From Spirogloea muscicola (taxonomy: Eukaryota; Streptophyta; Zygnematophyceae; Spirogloeales; Spirogloeaceae), in NCBI GenBank assembly GCA_009602725.1, contig WELB01000313.1, positions 14,204-78,203 of the forward strand: a stretch of 64,000 nt of DNA, in the 5' to 3' direction. Positions 63,031 to 64,000 of the stretch are shown here, one piece after another; within the stretch, counting starts at the first letter, position 1; every line of letters starts with the position of its first letter. The notes under the pieces are model-generated. The model did not search any database. It worked only from the letters and a program-made list of their open reading frames with translations, and had not been told where the DNA came from. Position numbers and translations under genes: made by a program.

Positions 63031-63345
63031 CAATGGGCGAGCCCTTTCTTCTTTCTTCTCTTTCTTTATGGGCGAGCCTTCTTCTTCTCAATGGGCGAGC
63101 ACCTTCTTCTTGTGCATTCCCTTTGGGCTGGCCCACTCCAGCCACTGCGCAGTTTTCGGCTCCTCTTTCTTTGGCTTGGGATCTTGTCCATTCTTTTTGG
63201 GCTGGCTCTGCCAGCCACTCTTCTCTATGGGCGAGCACATTCTTTCGCTCAGTCGGATAGAGGAAAGAGCTCGCTCATTGAGGACAGGGGCTGGAACAAC
63301 CAGCCCAGAAAAAGAATGAGCTGATGGTAGAGCTATTTCGTCGCT
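63031..63345. repeat. further LINE tails, both orientations
   Basis: Plus-strand tails at 63120-63148 (CCCTTTGGGCTGGCCCACTC) and 63186-63223 (TTGTCCATTCTTTTTGGGCT). A minus-strand tail lies at about 63278-63318 (GACAGGGGCTGGAACAACCA). Repeated ATGGGCGAGC blocks at 63035, 63070, 63090 and 63228. Confidence 0.65.
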
Positions 63346-63395
63346 TTGCCTGAACAATGCATTGGCTCGAATTGGCGTCCCTTTCATTTCAGGCG
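63340..63395 (+). mobile_element. LINE family B UTR fragment
   Basis: GCCTGAACAATGCATTGGC (63349-63367), then CCCTTTCATTT. This is the family B 3' UTR block, broken off at GC-rich sequence. Confidence 0.6.
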
Positions 63396-63484
63396 CCCCC
63401 CTGCCCACCCGCCTGCTGGCCAGCGCCCCCCCCCCCGAGGCCACATGCCGGCCCTGCCGCCGCCGCCGCCGTGAAGGCGCTCCT

Positions 63485-64000
63485 ATGGCCGCCGCCGCCG
63501 CCACGCCGCCGCTCCCGGCGCTCCTCGGCCTACTGGCGCTCCTCACCCTCCACGCCTGCGCCGCAGGCCAGCCCCTCCCTCCTCCTCTCGGCTGGGCAGC
63601 TCCCTCCCGAGCCCCCGGTCGGCCGCTGCTGGCCTGCCCGGCCACAGTGCCCGGGCCCTCGCCGCCGTCCCGATGGCGCACCGAGGCCTGCCGAGCTCTC
63701 AGCCCGAGACGGACCCCCGCGGCCCGACGCTGACGGCGTGACGGTGTGTGCGCTCGCTGGCAGGCGGCGCCTCGAGCTGGCACGCTGACCTCCCCAGCCA
63801 GGTGCGTAGTGCGCCGCCCCTGGGCGACGTCGTGCCGGGGGACGTGCGAGAGGCCGGCAGCAGCGCTGGTCTCAATGGCGTCGCCAACGAAAGGAATGCG
63901 GGCCGACTCCTGAGCGGGCGCGGTTGCCAGCTGGGCGTGGCAGGTTGGGGGGCGCGCGGAGTCCAATCTGCCGGCGGCGGCAGACGGCACCCGGCGGTCG
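63485..64000 (+). CDS. probable secreted protein, 5' part only
   Basis: Not recognised. An ATG after a GC-rich, CCG-rich leader opens MAAAAATPPLPALLGLLALL and TLHACAAG, a typical signal peptide with a cleavage site near AAG. The first intron should start soon after. A second short exon may be at about 63760-63800 (GGASSWHADLPSQ, between AG and GT). The gene runs off the window end. Many overlapping ORFs here reflect GC content. Confidence 0.4.

Noticed and set aside
63088-63990. 300-codon minus-strand ORF at the window end
   Set aside because: Part of it is antisense LINE tail and the rest GC-rich shadow sequence. The signal-peptide exon on the + strand is the better reading.

Overview
The window is a nuclear contig of a green-lineage eukaryote. 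Its genes are rich in introns with GT/AG borders, and the proteins belong to plant families: plant-type CBBY phosphatase, cycloartenol synthase, a DRB dsRNA-binding protein, a GLCAT-type GT14 enzyme, a VIR3-like chloroplast protein, the plant DTC carrier and a tail-anchored ascorbate peroxidase. The land-plant-like match of several of these (DRB, DTC, GLCAT, PRP16) suggests a streptophyte alga, perhaps an early-diverging one such as a Mesostigma- or Chlorokybus-like organism. That placement is inference; the sequence alone does not name a species.

Layout. 1-5.2 kb: BSD-domain gene (+) facing CBBY phosphatase (-). 5.3-9.1 kb: a nest of truncated LINE tails. 9.2-13.8 kb: frataxin (+) facing a VIR3-like protein (-). 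14.5-20.3 kb: ascorbate peroxidase (+) facing GT14 glucuronosyltransferase (-), whose 5' end is lost in a 950-base gap. 21.2-24.4 kb: LINE tails around a 5'-incomplete alpha/beta hydrolase (-). 24.4-32.2 kb: cycloartenol synthase (+, start lost at an assembly join) facing a two-dsRBD DRB protein (-). 32.5-37 kb: LINE tails, GC-rich DNA and an unrecognised gene (+). 37.3-40.7 kb: mitochondrial 2-oxoglutarate/malate carrier (+) facing COX17 (-). 41.5-47.2 kb: RPB11 (+) facing an ABC1-type kinase (-). 47.2-57.1 kb: poly-A tract and join, a degenerate organelle-type tRNA-Ile, the first exon of a PQ-loop protein (-), and head-to-head with it the long spliceosomal helicase gene PRP16 (+). 57.1-63.4 kb: a second LINE graveyard. 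63.5 kb to the end: first exon(s) of a probable secreted protein (+).

The genes are housekeeping genes for unrelated tasks: transcription (RPB11), splicing (PRP16), Fe-S biogenesis (frataxin), cytochrome oxidase copper loading (COX17), mitochondrial carboxylate exchange (DTC), peroxide removal (APX), sterol synthesis (CAS), carbon metabolism (CBBY), cell-wall or arabinogalactan glycosylation (GT14) and RNA silencing or dsRNA binding (DRB). They lie as an almost strictly alternating series of tail-to-tail and head-to-head neighbours. Gene 5' ends are very GC-rich, with GGC/GCC repeats, while 3' ends and introns are much less so. Most single-N joins, both long T/A homopolymers and at least two apparent reading-frame slips fall in these GC-rich starts, so the assembly is least reliable there.

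The most distinctive structure is a set of LINE families, all present here only as 3' fragments. They share a C-terminal signature (S-D-L-x-[LV]-L-[TS]-R-G-Y-stop) and a recurrent 3'-terminal hairpin, GGGCTGGCTTTTCCAGCCC, followed in at least three copies by a common end at CTATCC. About 29 copies or derivatives of the hairpin occur, on both strands. No reverse transcriptase domain and no full-length element is present.
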